Source: Nocardia sp. CC227C (GTDB lineage Bacteria > Actinomycetota > Actinomycetes > Mycobacteriales > Mycobacteriaceae). From it: a stretch of 64,000 nt of DNA. Position numbers and translations under genes: made by a program. The stretch spans positions 372,001 to 436,000 of the forward strand of contig NZ_JASITE010000002.1 in NCBI RefSeq assembly GCF_030767025.1. The letters run 5' to 3'. The notes below the pieces were generated by a model. The model saw nothing but the letters and a program-made list of their open reading frames with translations, had not been told where the DNA came from and made no database searches. Positions within the stretch are counted from its first letter, which is position 1. Each line of letters begins with the position of its first letter. Shown here piece after piece: positions 31,901-43,200 of the stretch.

Positions 31901-34900
31901 CCTCGGCGAACAGGTCGGCCACGATCCCCTCGGCCGGGGTACGCGGGGCCAGGTCCGAGCGTGGGGTGAGCACCGGCCGCGGCAGGGCGGCGACGTCCAG
32001 CTTGCCGTTGGCGGTCAGCGGCAGCGTGTCGACCGGCACGATGGCGAGCGGCCGCATGTACGCCGGAACACGCTGTGCGATATGGACTTCCAGATCTTCC
32101 ACGGCGGGGGCCGGTCCGGGAGCGGGGACGACGTAGGCGATCAGCCGCGCCGCGCCGGACTCGGCGGTGCGGGCCACGACGGCTGCCCGCGCGACCGAGT
32201 CGTGTTCCAGCAGCGCGGCTTCGACCTCCCGCGGCTCGATGCGATAGCCGCGAATCTTCACCTGCTGATCGCCGCGACCGAGGTACTCGAGCTGTCCGTC
32301 GGCGTTCCAGCGCGCCAGATCCCCGGTGCGGTACAGGCGCGCGCCGGGAGCCCCGAACGGGTCGGCGACATAGCGTTCCGCGGTGGTCACCGGACGGGCG
32401 TGATAGCCGCGGGCGAGCTGACCTCCGGCCAGGTAGAGCTCACCGCGGACGCCGACCGGCGCGGGACGCAATCGCGAATCCAGCACGCGCACTGTCATTC
32501 CCGGCAGACCGCGACCGATCACGCTGGCGCGGGCGGATTCCGCGTGCGCGCGGTCCATCGCGAAGTGGGTGGCGTGCACGGTCGCCTCGGTGATGCCGTA
32601 CAGGTTCGAGATCCGGGTGTTCCCCGCCGGATCGGTGTCGTACCAGACCCGCAGCCGACGCGGGTCCACCGCCTCGCCGCCGAGCACGATATGCCGCAAT
32701 GCGGGTACGGCGGCGCGGCGGACACCGCTGTCCAGCAATGCGGTGAAGGCCGACGGCGTCTGGCTCAGCACCGTGACGCCCTCGTGGGCGAGGAGTTCGG
32801 CGAACCCGCCCGGCGAGCGGGTGAGATCGTCGTCCACGACGACGAGGGTGCCGCCACTGCCGAGCGCGCCCCACATCTCCCACACCGAGAAATCGAAGGC
32901 GCAGGAGTGGAACATGGTCCAGACGTCGGTGTGGTCGGTGTCGACCAGGGTCCGGGTGGCGGCGAGCATGGCGACCACATTGCGGTGGGTCACGCTCACG
33001 CCCTTCGGGCGGCCGGTGGAACCGGAGGTGTAGAGCACGTACGCGACGTCATCCGGGTGCGGGAGGCGTAGAGCGCGGGCGACTTCCGCCGTCCCGCCGC
33101 GGTCTTCCTCCGACGCGCCGGTCGTCGCACCAGCGCCGGACGTTTCCGGGCCGCTGGGCGTTTCCGGGCCGCCGGGCGCGCCCGCGTGGTGCAGCTCGCC
33201 CGCGTCGTCGAGTACGAGCTGCGTCCGTCCGTGTCCGGGCAGGGCGTCGCGGTCGGACACGGAGGTGACGACGCAGGCCGGATCGGTTTCGGAGAGTACG
33301 AATTCCAGCCGTCGGGACGGATCGCCCGGATCGAGCGGCACATAGCCCGCGCCGGACTCGAGCACGCCGAGCAGCGCCACGACCAGTCCGACGGAGCGCG
33401 AAACCCCCACGGCCACCAGCGCTCCGGGCCCGATGCCGCGGTCGGCCAGCGCGCGGGCCAGCGCCCGGGAGGCCGCGCCGAGAGCACGGTAGGTGAGGGC
33501 ACGATCGCCGCACCGCACCGCGACGGCATCGCCGTGCGCGGCCACCCGGTCGCGGAACAGTCCGACCAGGGTCGCTTCCGGCAGCCGCACCTCCGGGCGC
33601 TGCCACTCCCGCAGCACCCGAAGGCGTTCCGCCGCACCGAGCACGTCGATCTCGCTCACCTCGGCCGACGCGTTCGCGGCGAGCCCTTCCAGCACCCGCA
33701 CGAACCGCTCGCCCAGACGCGCCACGGTGGCCTCGTCGACCAGGTCGGGTCGCCAGCCGAGCAGGACCAGCAGCCGGTCGGTCTGCCGGATGTTCAGGGT
33801 CAGCGCGTAGTGCGTCGCCTCCCGGGACCGAATTCCGGTGATGGCCAGATCGGCGTGAGCGAGGGCATCCGCTCGCAGTTTCTCCGGGTCGACCGGGTAC
33901 GACTCGACCACCAGGAGCGTGTCGAAGAGTCCACCCTCGCCGAGCCCGGCCAGCGCGCCGATCTCGGGCAGGCCCAGATGGTGGTGCGCGGTCAGCCCGA
34001 ACTGCTCCCGTTGCACGCGCCGCAGCAGCGCGCCCACCGACTCCCCCGGCAGCAGTCGAATCCGCACCGGAATCGTGTTGATGAACAGCCCGACCATGTT
34101 CTCGATGCCCGCGAGCTCGGCGGGACGGCCCGAGACCGTCGTGCCGAAGACGATGTCGGGGCGATCGACGGTGCGCGCCAGCAGGATCGCCCATGCCGCC
34201 TGCACGATGGTGCTGACGGTCACTTCGAGTTCGGCCGCGAGTGTCGTCACCGCGCGGGTCCGGGCCTCGTCCAGATCGAACGACCGCTCCAGGGGCAGGG
34301 TGGCGGGCGCGTGCCCGGTGGCGTCACCCGCGATCAGCGTCGGCTCCTCCAGTCCCGACAGTGCCTGCGTCCACGCCTGCCGGGACGCCGAATCGTCTTG
34401 CCGGGCCAGCCATTCCACATAGTGGCGGTACGGCCGGGGCGGCTCGATGTCGAAACCGGCGTAGCCGACCATGATCTCGCGCAGCAGCAGTGGGATCGAC
34501 CAGCCGTCGAGCAGCAGGTGATGGCAGGTCACCACGAACTCGGTGCGCCCGTCACCGAGGCGGAGCACCAGGAAACGCAGCAACGGCGGATCCGTCAGAT
34601 CGAACGGCACGGTGCGATCGGCGTCGAGCAGACGATCGTAGTCCTCCGCCGTCGTCGTCAGATCCACCTCCCGCCACGGCAGTACCGTGTCGCCGGTGAC
34701 GATCTGCACCGGTGCGCCGCTCGTCGCGATGTCGAAGGCGGCGCTCAGATTGGCGTGCCGCTCCAGTGCCGCCGCGGCGGCGGCCCGCAGCCGGGCCGCG
34801 TCCACCGCGCCCTCCAGGCTCAGCACCAGCTGCACCGTGTACACGTCCACCGCGCCGGGATCGAACAGGGCGTGGAACATCATGCCCGCCTGTAGCGGCG

Positions 34901-37900
34901 TCACCGGCCACACCTCGCGCAGCGTCGGGTACCGGCCCTCCCAGCCGTCGATATCGCCCTGGGACACCGCCGTCAGCGGGAAATCGGAGGGGGTGTGCCC
35001 GCCCCGGGTCCGCGGACCGCGTGCGTGCCGTGCGACGGCGCGCAGCGCCGCCCGCCACCACTCGACCAGCTCGGCACCATCGGCGGCATCGAATATGCCT
35101 CGCGCACAACCGAAACTGGTCACCAGGCGGTTGCCGAGGACGATGGAGTCCACCTCCACCGCGCCCAGTGCGCCACGCCGGGGATCGGGCCGGATGATCA
35201 GCCTGCCGAACTCGGTGGACGGCAGGAAGCCGATTCCGGCCAGCTCCGCGGGAATGTCCAGACCGGTGATGTGCCCGAAGTAGTTGAACGAGATCTGCCC
35301 CGGCTCGCCCGGCGGCAGCGCGGCGGCGGCGTCCGCGTCGAGGTAGCGGAGCAGCCCGTAGCCGAACCCGTTGTGCGGCACCGCCCGCAGCTGTTCCTTG
35401 ACGGCTTTGAGGGCGTGCCCCACCGCCGGTCCGCCCGCGAAGGCGTCGTCCAGGTCCACCCCGCTCAGGTCGAGTCGGGCCGGGACGATGGAGGTGAACC
35501 AGCCGACGGTGCGGGACAGTTCCGTGCCCGGTACCGCGTCCTGTTCGCGGCCGTGGCCCTCCAGCCGCAGCAGCACCGACCGCTCGTGCTCGTCGCGCCG
35601 CGTCCGCCAGCGGGTCACCGCCAGCGCGAGCGCCGTCAGCAGGGCGTCGACCACCCGGGCCCGGTAGCGGTCGGGGATGGCGGTCAGCAGGGCCTCGGTG
35701 TCGGCCTCGTCGAGTTCGACGCTGGTGTGCGTCACCTCGGCGGCCAGATCGCGGTGCGGGTCGAAGGGCCGGTCGCCGAACGACGGATCCGGACCGGTCA
35801 CGATCTCGCGCCAGAGCGGCAGTTCGGCGGCCACCGACTCGCTGTGTGCGATGTCGACGAGGGCGTGCGCCCACCGGCGCATGGACGTGCCCACCGCGGG
35901 CAGCCGGGGCGTGCTGCCGCTGGCGACCGCGGACCAGGCGGCAATGAAGTCGGGCAGCAGGATGCGCCAGGAGACGCCGTCGACGGCGATGTGGTGCGCG
36001 GCCACGATGAGCAGACCGGAGTCGGTGTCCGAATCCGGTGTCAGCCAGACGAATCGCAGCACCTCGCCGGTGGACGGGTCGATGCGGTCGACGGCCCGGT
36101 TCACTTCGGCCGTGGCCAGCGCCAGCAGCTCGTCGTGTCCGAGATCGGCGGCATGCACGACCCGGTCGATGCGGGAGTCCACGTCGACGCTGCCCGGCGG
36201 TGTGACCAGCACATGCCAGTAGCCGGCGTCGTCGCGGTACAGGCGCGAGCGCAGCATGTCGTGGTGGTCGACCACTGCGGTGATGGTGGAAACCAGTGCG
36301 GCACGGTCGATTCCGGCGGGCAGTTCCAGGGTCATGGACTGGCAGAAGCGGTCGAAGTTGCCGCCGCGCTCGACCAGGAACCGGATCACCGGAGTGAGCG
36401 GCAGTTCGCCGACGCCGCCGCCCGGCAGCTCGGCGAGCGGTGGAACATCGACAACGCCGGCGGTTTCGGCGATGGCCGCCAGCCTGGCGACGGTCCGGTG
36501 TTCGTACACCTGCTGCGCGGTCACGGCGACGCCGCGCGCCCGCGCCCGGGAGACCAGCAGAATGGACATGATGCTGTCGCCGCCGAGCGCGAAGAAGGAT
36601 TCGTCGACGCCGATGCTGTCGCGGCCGAGCACCTCGGCATAGGCCGCGGCCAGCGCGGTTTCGGTGTCCGTGCGCGGGGCGCGGAAGGCCACCGGCTCGG
36701 CGTCCGGGGCGGGCAGCGCCGCGCGGTCCACCTTGCCGGAGCGGTTCACGGGGAACTCCGCGAGTCCGATGATCGTCGCGGGCACCAGGTGCCGGGGCAG
36801 CAGTTCCCGCAATCGCTGTTCCAGGGCGGCGGTGTCGATGCGGTGACCGGCGGCGGGGGCGACGTAGGCGACCAGTCGGCCCCCGGCCTGGCCGCCGTGT
36901 ACGACCGCGACCGCCTGGGCCACGGATTCCTGTGCGGCGAGCACCGATTCGAGTTCGCCGAGTTCGATGCGGATACCGCGCAGCTTCACCTGGAAGTCGG
37001 CGCGGCCGAGGAATTCCAGCTCGCCGTGCCCGGTCGAGCGGACGATATCGCCGGTGCGGTACAGGCGCTGGCCGGGACCGCCGAACGGGTCGGCGACGAA
37101 ACGGGCCGCGGTGAGCCCGGCCCGCCGCACATAACCGCGGGCGAGAGTCGCACCGCCGAGATACAGCTCGCCCGGCAGACCCGTCGGCACGGGGCGCAGG
37201 CAGGCGTCGAGCACACGGGCGCGGACGTCCCAGGCGGGTGCGCCGATCGGCACCGCGGCGGTGTCGTGCTCGCCGATGGCGTGGCGGGTGACGGCGATGG
37301 TCGCCTCGGTCGGGCCGTAGAGATTGTCGACGTGCGCCCCCGGTGCCACCGCGGGCAGCGCGGCGGCGAGGGCGGGGGTCAGCGCCTCACCCGCGAGCAG
37401 CACCCGGCGCACGCTGGGTGCCAGCGGTGCGGCCACGGCGCGCCGGTGGGCGGTCAGCGTGGACGGTGTGAACTGCACGGTGGTGACGTCGTGGTCGGTG
37501 ATGACGCGGGCCAGTTCGGCCGGGTCACCGGACGTGCCGTCGATCACCAGCCGGGCGCCGACGGTGAACGGCCACAGCACTTCCCAGGCCGAGACGTCGA
37601 AGGTCAGGGCGGTCTTGCGCACCACCGCGTCGGTGTCGTCCAGCGGGTGCAGCCGCCGCATCCAGTCGAGATGGGCGCAGACGGCGGCATGGGTGACGCC
37701 CACGCCCTTGGGCTCGCCGGTGGAGCCCGAGGTGAACAGCACGTAGGCGAGGTTGTCCGGACGCAGCGGGGCGATGCGGTCGGCATCGGCGACGGTGGTG
37801 TCCGGTGCACCGGCGAGGTCGAGTTCGTCGATGTGGATCACGCGGACTCCGGCCGGGGCCTCGAATCCGGCCTCCCGCGTGGTGAGGACGCAGACCGGGC

Positions 37901-39458
37901 GCGCGATATCGAGGATGCGGGCGTGGCGTGCGCGCGGATGCTCCGGATCGAGCGGCAGATACGCGGCACCGGCCGCCACCACCGCATGCAGTGCGAGGAT
38001 CTGCTCCGGCGACGGGCCGATGGCGAGGGCCACCAGCTGTTCCGGCCCCGCTCCCAGGGCGATCAGTGTGCGCGCCAGCCGATTCGAGTCACGGTGCAGC
38101 CGCGCGTAGGTCATGCGGGTGCCGGGGCCGACGAGCGCGAGCGCCTCCGGTGAGCGGGCCGTCTGCGCGGCGAACCGGGCGGCGAGGGTGGTGGGGGTCG
38201 CGCTCTCGGTCGCGGGGCGCTCACCGACGAAGTGGTCGGTCTCGCTGGGCGCGGCGATATCCACCCGTGCGATGGGGAGGTGCGGGGCGCGGGCCAGCTG
38301 TCCCAGCAGCCGGGCCAGGCGGTCCCGGTGGGAGCGCGGCGCGCCGGGGGCGGCGATCCGCCAGCCGCCTTCGGCCCGGTCGTCCACGCACACGGTGAAC
38401 GCGTGGCCGAGACCGAACCACGCCGAAATCCGTGCCGCATCGAGTCCATCGGTCGCCGCGCCGCCCAGCATGCGCACGGCCAGGGGCCACCGCCCGTGCA
38501 CCGGCGCGTCCGGCCACGGCTCGTCGATATCCGGAAGGTAGCGGTGCCTGCGCGCCTTGCGCAGCTCTCGCCCCACCAGCCGGGCAATGGCGTCGAACCG
38601 ATCGCTCGGCAGCACCGGAATGTGCAGCGGTACAGCGCTTTCCCCGTTGTCCAGTGCGATCACAGCGGAGTCGGCCATGGCGATGCGGGCCGCGTACACG
38701 GCCAGCGCGGCCAGCACCACCGCGGGTGTGCCACCGCCGCATGCCCGCGCCAGTCCGGTGAGCTCCCGCGCCCCCTCCACCGCCGCCCAGAGCGGCGCGG
38801 CCCCCGCACCGGACGCTGGCCCACCGGTCACCGGCGCGGGGAGGGGGTCGGGGCGGGCGGCGGTGGCGAGGGCGTGCTCCCAGTAGTCGCGGTCGGCGGC
38901 CCACGCGCCCGATTCGCGGTAGCGGCGTTCGTCTTCCAGGCGGTCGGCGGTCGCGCGGAACGGCGGGGTCGCCTCGGCCGTCGCGTTCGCGCCGCTCAGG
39001 ACGTGGCGGACCCTGCCGAGGACGACGAGGGGCCCGGCCGCGTCGGTGACCGAGCGGTGGTAGCGCTGGTACCAGGCCAACCGGTCGTCGGCGAGGCGGA
39101 AGACGGCCTGGCGGTACCGCGGTCCGTTCGCGGCATCCACTGGGCGCGAACGCTCCTCGGCGATCCAGGCGGCGATGAAGGCCGGATCGGCGTCGGTGTA
39201 CACCGGGGTCGGTGCGGGCGGGTTCGCGGGCGTCCGGGCCGCATCGACGTCGGAGCGAAAAGCGCTGTGCGGCAGCGGCACATCGGCCAGCACGGCGTCG
39301 ATGGCGCGGCTCAGCTCGTTCGCGTCCAGCGAGCCGGTGAATTCGAGGTACAGGTCGACCGTGTCGGCACCGGTGGCCGGTACGGCGCGCGGTGCGTCCG
39401 CGGGCGCCCGGGTGGATGTCGTCTCGGCGGGAGCGGCGGGCAGGTCAGCGATAGTCAT
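28932..39458 (-). CDS. Non-ribosomal peptide synthetase, C*-A-T-E-C-A-T-E-C
   Basis: The protein has 3,508 residues. The N-terminal C-like domain (about 30-420) has YHRSVTDA where HHxxxDG should be, so it is probably inactive (C*). It is followed by A1 (430-930), T1 (S962 in GGDSI), E1 (1000-1440, with [16 protein letters not shown] and RTVGWFT), C2 (1450-1890, [12 protein letters not shown] type), A2 (1920-2500), T2 (S2539 in GGDSI), E2 (2580-3010, [10 protein letters not shown]) and C3 (3040-3505, [12 protein letters not shown] type). The A1 pocket reads DVWQLALIAK (unassigned). The A2 pocket reads DFWSVGLVHK, close to the threonine code. Both residues should be converted to the D form. The start overlaps the upstream dehydrogenase gene by 14 bases and the stop overlaps the next NRPS start, so the genes are translationally coupled. 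Confidence 0.96.
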   Translation of the reverse strand: MTIADLPAAPAETTSTRAPADAPRAVPATGADTVDLYLEFTGSLDANELSRAIDAVLADVPLPHSAFRSDVDAARTPANPPAPTPVYTDADPAFIAAWIAEERSRPVDAANGPRYRQAVFRLADDRLAWYQRYHRSVTDAAGPLVVLGRVRHVLSGANATAEATPPFRATADRLEDERRYRESGAWAADRDYWEHALATAARPDPLPAPVTGGPASGAGAAPLWAAVEGARELTGLARACGGGTPAVVLAALAVYAARIAMADSAVIALDNGESAVPLHIPVLPSDRFDAIARLVGRELRKARRHRYLPDIDEPWPDAPVHGRWPLAVRMLGGAATDGLDAARISAWFGLGHAFTVCVDDRAEGGWRIAAPGAPRSHRDRLARLLGQLARAPHLPIARVDIAAPSETDHFVGERPATESATPTTLAARFAAQTARSPEALALVGPGTRMTYARLHRDSNRLARTLIALGAGPEQLVALAIGPSPEQILALHAVVAAGAAYLPLDPEHPRARHARILDIARPVCVLTTREAGFEAPAGVRVIHIDELDLAGAPDTTVADADRIAPLRPDNLAYVLFTSGSTGEPKGVGVTHAAVCAHLDWMRRLHPLDDTDAVVRKTALTFDVSAWEVLWPFTVGARLVIDGTSGDPAELARVITDHDVTTVQFTPSTLTAHRRAVAAPLAPSVRRVLLAGEALTPALAAALPAVAPGAHVDNLYGPTEATIAVTRHAIGEHDTAAVPIGAPAWDVRARVLDACLRPVPTGLPGELYLGGATLARGYVRRAGLTAARFVADPFGGPGQRLYRTGDIVRSTGHGELEFLGRADFQVKLRGIRIELGELESVLAAQESVAQAVAVVHGGQAGGRLVAYVAPAAGHRIDTAALEQRLRELLPRHLVPATIIGLAEFPVNRSGKVDRAALPAPDAEPVAFRAPRTDTETALAAAYAEVLGRDSIGVDESFFALGGDSIMSILLVSRARARGVAVTAQQVYEHRTVARLAAIAETAGVVDVPPLAELPGGGVGELPLTPVIRFLVERGGNFDRFCQSMTLELPAGIDRAALVSTITAVVDHHDMLRSRLYRDDAGYWHVLVTPPGSVDVDSRIDRVVHAADLGHDELLALATAEVNRAVDRIDPSTGEVLRFVWLTPDSDTDSGLLIVAAHHIAVDGVSWRILLPDFIAAWSAVASGSTPRLPAVGTSMRRWAHALVDIAHSESVAAELPLWREIVTGPDPSFGDRPFDPHRDLAAEVTHTSVELDEADTEALLTAIPDRYRARVVDALLTALALAVTRWRTRRDEHERSVLLRLEGHGREQDAVPGTELSRTVGWFTSIVPARLDLSGVDLDDAFAGGPAVGHALKAVKEQLRAVPHNGFGYGLLRYLDADAAAALPPGEPGQISFNYFGHITGLDIPAELAGIGFLPSTEFGRLIIRPDPRRGALGAVEVDSIVLGNRLVTSFGCARGIFDAADGAELVEWWRAALRAVARHARGPRTRGGHTPSDFPLTAVSQGDIDGWEGRYPTLREVWPVTPLQAGMMFHALFDPGAVDVYTVQLVLSLEGAVDAARLRAAAAAALERHANLSAAFDIATSGAPVQIVTGDTVLPWREVDLTTTAEDYDRLLDADRTVPFDLTDPPLLRFLVLRLGDGRTEFVVTCHHLLLDGWSIPLLLREIMVGYAGFDIEPPRPYRHYVEWLARQDDSASRQAWTQALSGLEEPTLIAGDATGHAPATLPLERSFDLDEARTRAVTTLAAELEVTVSTIVQAAWAILLARTVDRPDIVFGTTVSGRPAELAGIENMVGLFINTIPVRIRLLPGESVGALLRRVQREQFGLTAHHHLGLPEIGALAGLGEGGLFDTLLVVESYPVDPEKLRADALAHADLAITGIRSREATHYALTLNIRQTDRLLVLLGWRPDLVDEATVARLGERFVRVLEGLAANASAEVSEIDVLGAAERLRVLREWQRPEVRLPEATLVGLFRDRVAAHGDAVAVRCGDRALTYRALGAASRALARALADRGIGPGALVAVGVSRSVGLVVALLGVLESGAGYVPLDPGDPSRRLEFVLSETDPACVVTSVSDRDALPGHGRTQLVLDDAGELHHAGAPGGPETPSGPETSGAGATTGASEEDRGGTAEVARALRLPHPDDVAYVLYTSGSTGRPKGVSVTHRNVVAMLAATRTLVDTDHTDVWTMFHSCAFDFSVWEMWGALGSGGTLVVVDDDLTRSPGGFAELLAHEGVTVLSQTPSAFTALLDSGVRRAAVPALRHIVLGGEAVDPRRLRVWYDTDPAGNTRISNLYGITEATVHATHFAMDRAHAESARASVIGRGLPGMTVRVLDSRLRPAPVGVRGELYLAGGQLARGYHARPVTTAERYVADPFGAPGARLYRTGDLARWNADGQLEYLGRGDQQVKIRGYRIEPREVEAALLEHDSVARAAVVARTAESGAARLIAYVVPAPGPAPAVEDLEVHIAQRVPAYMRPLAIVPVDTLPLTANGKLDVAALPRPVLTPRSDLAPRTPAEGIVADLFAEVLGIDRPGVDDSFFVLGGDSIISIQLASRARARGLHVTPREVFEHRTVAGIAAVARPLAADAELPRQLPELPGGGIGDMPLTPVVRWLTERGGGFRRVNQTLTVELPVGVGPDAVIPAVGALLERHDMLRSRLFRDDVGEWRFETAPPGALNAVNLVRRVGFGDDADAAALREILAVERDAALDRLDPAAGVMAQFVWLDPEDGSVPGRLSICVHHLAVDGVSWRILLPDLFTALAATANGAVPQLDPVGTSMRRWAHALVDAAYAPERIAELDRWRRICATPEPPLGSRPLDSVVDTTARLATVEVAVADTVTEALVGTVTARFHAGVDEVLIAALAVALAAWRAGRGVHAPAALLRLEGHGREEQVAPGADLSRTVGWFTSVYPVRLDLGDIDPAAALAGTDATGAALKTVKEQLRAVPDHGIGYGLLRYLNPDTAEQLPAAMPGQVAFNYLGRVDDRGGDVLATPQSHPDPDLPAAAAIEVNAYVAGSTLRAGLTHPTTLLSEAEVSELARLWASALGAIATHARDEHAGGHTPSDFPLVRVSSADIIGWERQYGRLADVWPLAPLQWGLFFHATVAAPTDAAVADVYNVQTVVRLGGAVDRDRLRRAGHAILRRHPGLRAAFVFDSSGTPRQVVPETVDLPWREVDLATADELAEFAAQDRTRPFDPTRPPLVRFTTARVADTEHVLVVTYHHILLDGWSVPLVLRDLLALYAADEPLPAPAGSFRDYLAWNHGRDLAATMRAWRRALDGVTAPSLVAPATRTRDSAVTTATQRWFLDAETTAALGAVAADAGVTVNTVLQSVWAILLGRRLGRNDVVFGAIVSGRPPALPHVESIVGLCINTVPVRVRFGPRMPVADLLRVVQAEQAELMEHHQLGLTEIHSAAGFRDVLFDTVLAFESYPTDAEGLSAASAAVEGIAGSGLEVTGTAHYPLTVVVDPGRELGVTIGYRSEFLDAEQVSEISASMRALLTAIARDPGAPVEELE

Positions 39459-40290
39459 GGAATCCTCGTCCGGTCTTGCGGCCGAAATGTCCGGCGGTGA
39501 CGAGCGCCGCGAGCGCGGGCGGCACCCGGTAGTGCGACGCGCCCGTCTCGCCGCGCAGCACCTCGATGGTGTCGGCGACGTTGTCCAGGCCGATCAGATC
39601 CGCGGTGCGCAGCGGGCCCATGCGATGGCCCAGGCACTGTTCGAAGAGGGCGTCGACGGTGGCTGCGGTCTCGCCCGCGTCGAGCAGGGCGGCCGCCTCC
39701 GCGATGCTCAGCATGAGCAGTCGGTTCAGGACGAAGCCGGGCCGGTCGCCGACGACGATCGGCGTCTTGCCCAGCGCGGTGAGCAGATCGGTGGCGCGCG
39801 CCATGGTGTCGGGCGAGGTGGCCGCGCCGCGCACCACCTCCACCGCATCGGTCAGCGGGGCCGGATTCATGAAATGCAGGCCGAGCACCCGGTCCGGGCG
39901 GCCGGTCGCGGCGGCCAACCGGGCGATGGGAATGGCCGAGGTGATGGAGGCGAGGACGGCGTCGGCGGGGCAGACGCGGTCGAGTTCGGCGAACAGCTTC
40001 TCCTTCAGCTCGATCCGCTCCACCGCGCATTCGATGACGAAGTCGACCGCGCCGAGTTCGTCGACGGTGTCGGTCCAGCGCACCCGGCGGGCGGTGTCGA
40101 GCGCGGTGCGGCGATCACCCCGGCCCAGCAGCAGGGCCAGTCGGACGGCCTCGTCGATCCCGCGACGCGCCCGCTCCACGGCCCCCGGATCGGGTTCGAC
40201 CACGACGACCTCACGCCCGGCCTGCGCGAGGCATTGCGCGATGCCCGCACCCATGATGCCCGCGCCGAGCACGCCCACCATTCCGGTCAT
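39445..40290 (-). CDS. 3-hydroxyacyl-CoA dehydrogenase family protein (FkbK/ZmaG-like)
   Basis: The protein has 281 residues. An N-terminal Rossmann motif [11 protein letters not shown] is followed by the family segment HFMNPAPL, and the C-terminal domain ends in [11 protein letters not shown]. Known relatives in extender-unit pathways oxidise the C3 hydroxyl of ACP-bound glycerate, giving the semialdehyde that an acyl-CoA dehydrogenase partner then processes towards hydroxymalonyl-ACP. The FkbH-like, ACP and acyl-CoA dehydrogenase genes at the operon start support that role. The ATG overlaps the KS gene stop (ATGA) and its own stop lies within the next NRPS start region. No methyltransferase is nearby, so an unmethylated hydroxymalonyl unit is more likely than methoxymalonyl. 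Confidence 0.88.
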   Translation of the reverse strand: MTGMVGVLGAGIMGAGIAQCLAQAGREVVVVEPDPGAVERARRGIDEAVRLALLLGRGDRRTALDTARRVRWTDTVDELGAVDFVIECAVERIELKEKLFAELDRVCPADAVLASITSAIPIARLAAATGRPDRVLGLHFMNPAPLTDAVEVVRGAATSPDTMARATDLLTALGKTPIVVGDRPGFVLNRLLMLSIAEAAALLDAGETAATVDALFEQCLGHRMGPLRTADLIGLDNVADTIEVLRGETGASHYRVPPALAALVTAGHFGRKTGRGFHDYR

Positions 40291-43200
40291 CGGGTCACCT
40301 CCGCTTCGGCGATGCGGCGCACCGCGATATCCGGCACCGGTTCCTCCGGCGTCTCCAACAGGCCGCGCAGCAGGCGAACCAGATCGGTGAGCAGCTGCCG
40401 CGCGGTCGATTCGTCGAAAAGCTCGGTGGCGTAGGTCAGTTCCAGCACGGCGGGGTCGCCGGACGCACGAGCGAGCGCCAATTCCGTGGCGTCCGAGCCG
40501 GTATCGCCGAAGCGCGGGGCCGCGACACCGACAGGTCGCGCCGGTGCGGCCAAGGCCGCTGCGGCCCGCGCGCGCAGTGCGGATCCGGTGGGCTCGTCGG
40601 CGAGGTCCATCCGCGCCGCGCCGGTCGACAGCGCCACGGCCACCTCGTCCGAACCGGAGTACCAGCTCAACAGCGTCACCCAGGCGGCGAGCAGGTCCGC
40701 GTCCGTGGAGTCGGCATCGGGCCGCACGCGCACCACACCCGGTGTGTACGGTCCCGTGCCGCCGCCACGCGGACGGTCCGTCGGAATGTCCAGTGCCGCG
40801 ATCTGTTCCACCTCGGGCGGCGGTGCCGGGGCGGGGGCGATCAGTTCTTCGATCGACCGTTCCGGGACCGACTCCACGACTTCGGTGAGAATGTCGAGGT
40901 AGGCGGCCGCGAAGCTCGCTGCGGTGCGCCGGGTGAACAGTTCGGTGCTGTACTCGAAGCAGGCCAGCATGTCGTGATCGTCGCTGCGGTCGTAGGTGAT
41001 CAGGCTGAGGTCGAACTTCGCGGTGCCGGGCGGCAATCCGCCGAAGGCGTTGTGGATCGAGTGCTCCAGGTCGAAGAACTCCGTCTCCGCGCCGCTGAGC
41101 GGGTTGGCCGCGCCGGTGCTGGTGAGGTCCTGGTGGACGTAGAGCACATCGAAGATCGGGGTGCGCGACAGGTCGCGCTGATCATCGAGCGCGTGCACGA
41201 CGCGTTCGAAGGGAATCTCCTGATTCTCCAACGCGCCCAGCACGATTCCGCGCACCCGCTCCAGCACATCGGCCAGCGTTGCCGGACCGGAGAGGTTGGC
41301 GCGCAGGGCCACGGTGCTGTTGAAGAAGCCGATCAGGCCCTCCAGCTCACGGCGGGTCCGACCGGTCGTCGGCGTGCCGATGACGAGGTCGCGCTGGCCG
41401 CTGCGCCGGGCGAGCAGCAGATAGAAGGCGGCGAGCAGCACCACGAACAGTGAGACCGACTCCCGCTTGGCGACCGTGCGGGCGGTGGCGAGCAGGGCCG
41501 CCGGCACCGTGAACGGCTCCAGTTCACCGGTGAACGTCTTGCGGGCCGGGCGCGGGAAGTCGGTGGGCAGCCGCAGTTTCGGCGCGTCGCGCAGCACGTG
41601 CACCCAGTAGTCGAGCTCGTGGTCGAGAGCGCCGGAATCGAGCAGTTCACGATGCCAGCGCGCGTAGTCGCGGTAGCGGATCGGCAGCGGTTCGAGCTCG
41701 GCCGTACGCCCCTCCTGTCGCGCGGCGTACAGCACCGGAATCTCGCGGGCGAGAATCCCCGGGGTCTGGCCGTCGGTGACACAGTGGTGGCAGACCACTT
41801 GCAGCACATGGGTATCGGGGCTCAACGTCACCACGAGCACCCGCACCATGGGGTCGCGGGCCAGGTCGAACGGCCGGACGGCGGCCGCCTGAAGCAGCTC
41901 GCGTGCCCGGGCGACCGGCTCGGGGTCGCCGGAGACATCCACCACCCGGAAGAAGTCCACCAGCGCGGGCCGCACCCGCACCGCCGGGTGACCGTTCTCC
42001 TCGACCAGGTTGTAGCGCAGCGGTTCGTGACGCTCGGCGAAATCCTCGAAGGTGCCCTTGACGGCGTCGATGTCGATCGGCCCGCGCAGCACGTTGACCA
42101 CCGGATAGTTGTAGAGCGTGGTATCGGGCACGAGCTGGTGGTGGAACCACATGCGCTCCTGCCCGGGCGACATGACCAGCTCGTCGGTGCGGGTGATGGG
42201 CGGAACCCCGCGCGCCGCCGGGCTCGCCTCGGGCTCCGCCGTGCGCGCACCGGCGCGCAACAGGTCGGCGAAATCGGCGACGGTGGGGCGTTCGTACACA
42301 TCGAGCAGCTTGGGGCGGAACCCGAACGCCTCCTCCACCCGCTCGACCAATTGCACGGCGATGATCGAATTGCCGCCGACGTCGAAATAGTCGTCGTCCG
42401 GGCCGATCTCGGTCTCCGCGTGCAGCAGCTCGCCCAGCACTCCGCTCAGCCACGCGGTCGCATCCTCGGGCACGGGCATCCGCCGGGCGGGGGCGGTCGA
42501 GCCGGATGCCGGGACGGCGGTTGCCACAGTCGCGTTCGCGGCACCGGACCCGAATACATCGGCGACGGCCCCAGCCGAATTCGCGCCGGACGCAGCGACA
42601 GCGGTCGTGGTCACGTGGGACGCACCGGCACCGGCCGGAGCCACGTGAGAAGCGCCGTCACCGGCCGAAGCCACGCGGGACGCACCACCACCGGCCGAGG
42701 CCACACGGGATGCACCACCACCGGCCGGAGCCACACGGGAAGCACCACCACCGGCCGGAGCCACACGGGAAGCACCACCACCGGCCGGAGCCACACGGGA
42801 AGCACCACCACCGGCCGGAGCCACGGGGGAAGCAGCGGCACCGGTCACCGTCGCGTGGGACGCGGCATCATCGGGCTCGCCGGGAGTGGTAGCGGCACCG
42901 GCCGGGGTGGGAGCCGTGGCGGTGGGAAGGTCGACCCAGCACCGAGTTCTGTGCATCGGATGTCCGGGCAGCCGCACCCGGCGGCCCTCGCCCGGCCGCA
43001 TCCCGGCCCAATCGAGGTCTACGCCCCGCTCGTAGAGGCGAGCCAGGATGCCGAGCGATCCACCGGAATCCGGTGCGCCGAAGAGGACTTCCGCATCGGA
43101 TCGGTCCGCGAGATCCGCGGCGAGGTATCGGCCCAGCACACCGTCGCGGCTGGGGTCGACGAAAACGACCGCGCCGTCCCGCAACAAGGTCTGCGCGGCG

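Noticed and set aside
28590..33071. A 1,493-codon open frame on the plus strand, and similar ones at 29-2911, 3008-4843, 11543-14212, 23173-25587, 25651-29046 and 34995-38153
   Set aside because: They lie opposite well-defined NRPS domains. Their translations are rich in Arg, Gly, His and Pro with no domain motifs, the usual antisense shadow of a high-GC codon pattern.
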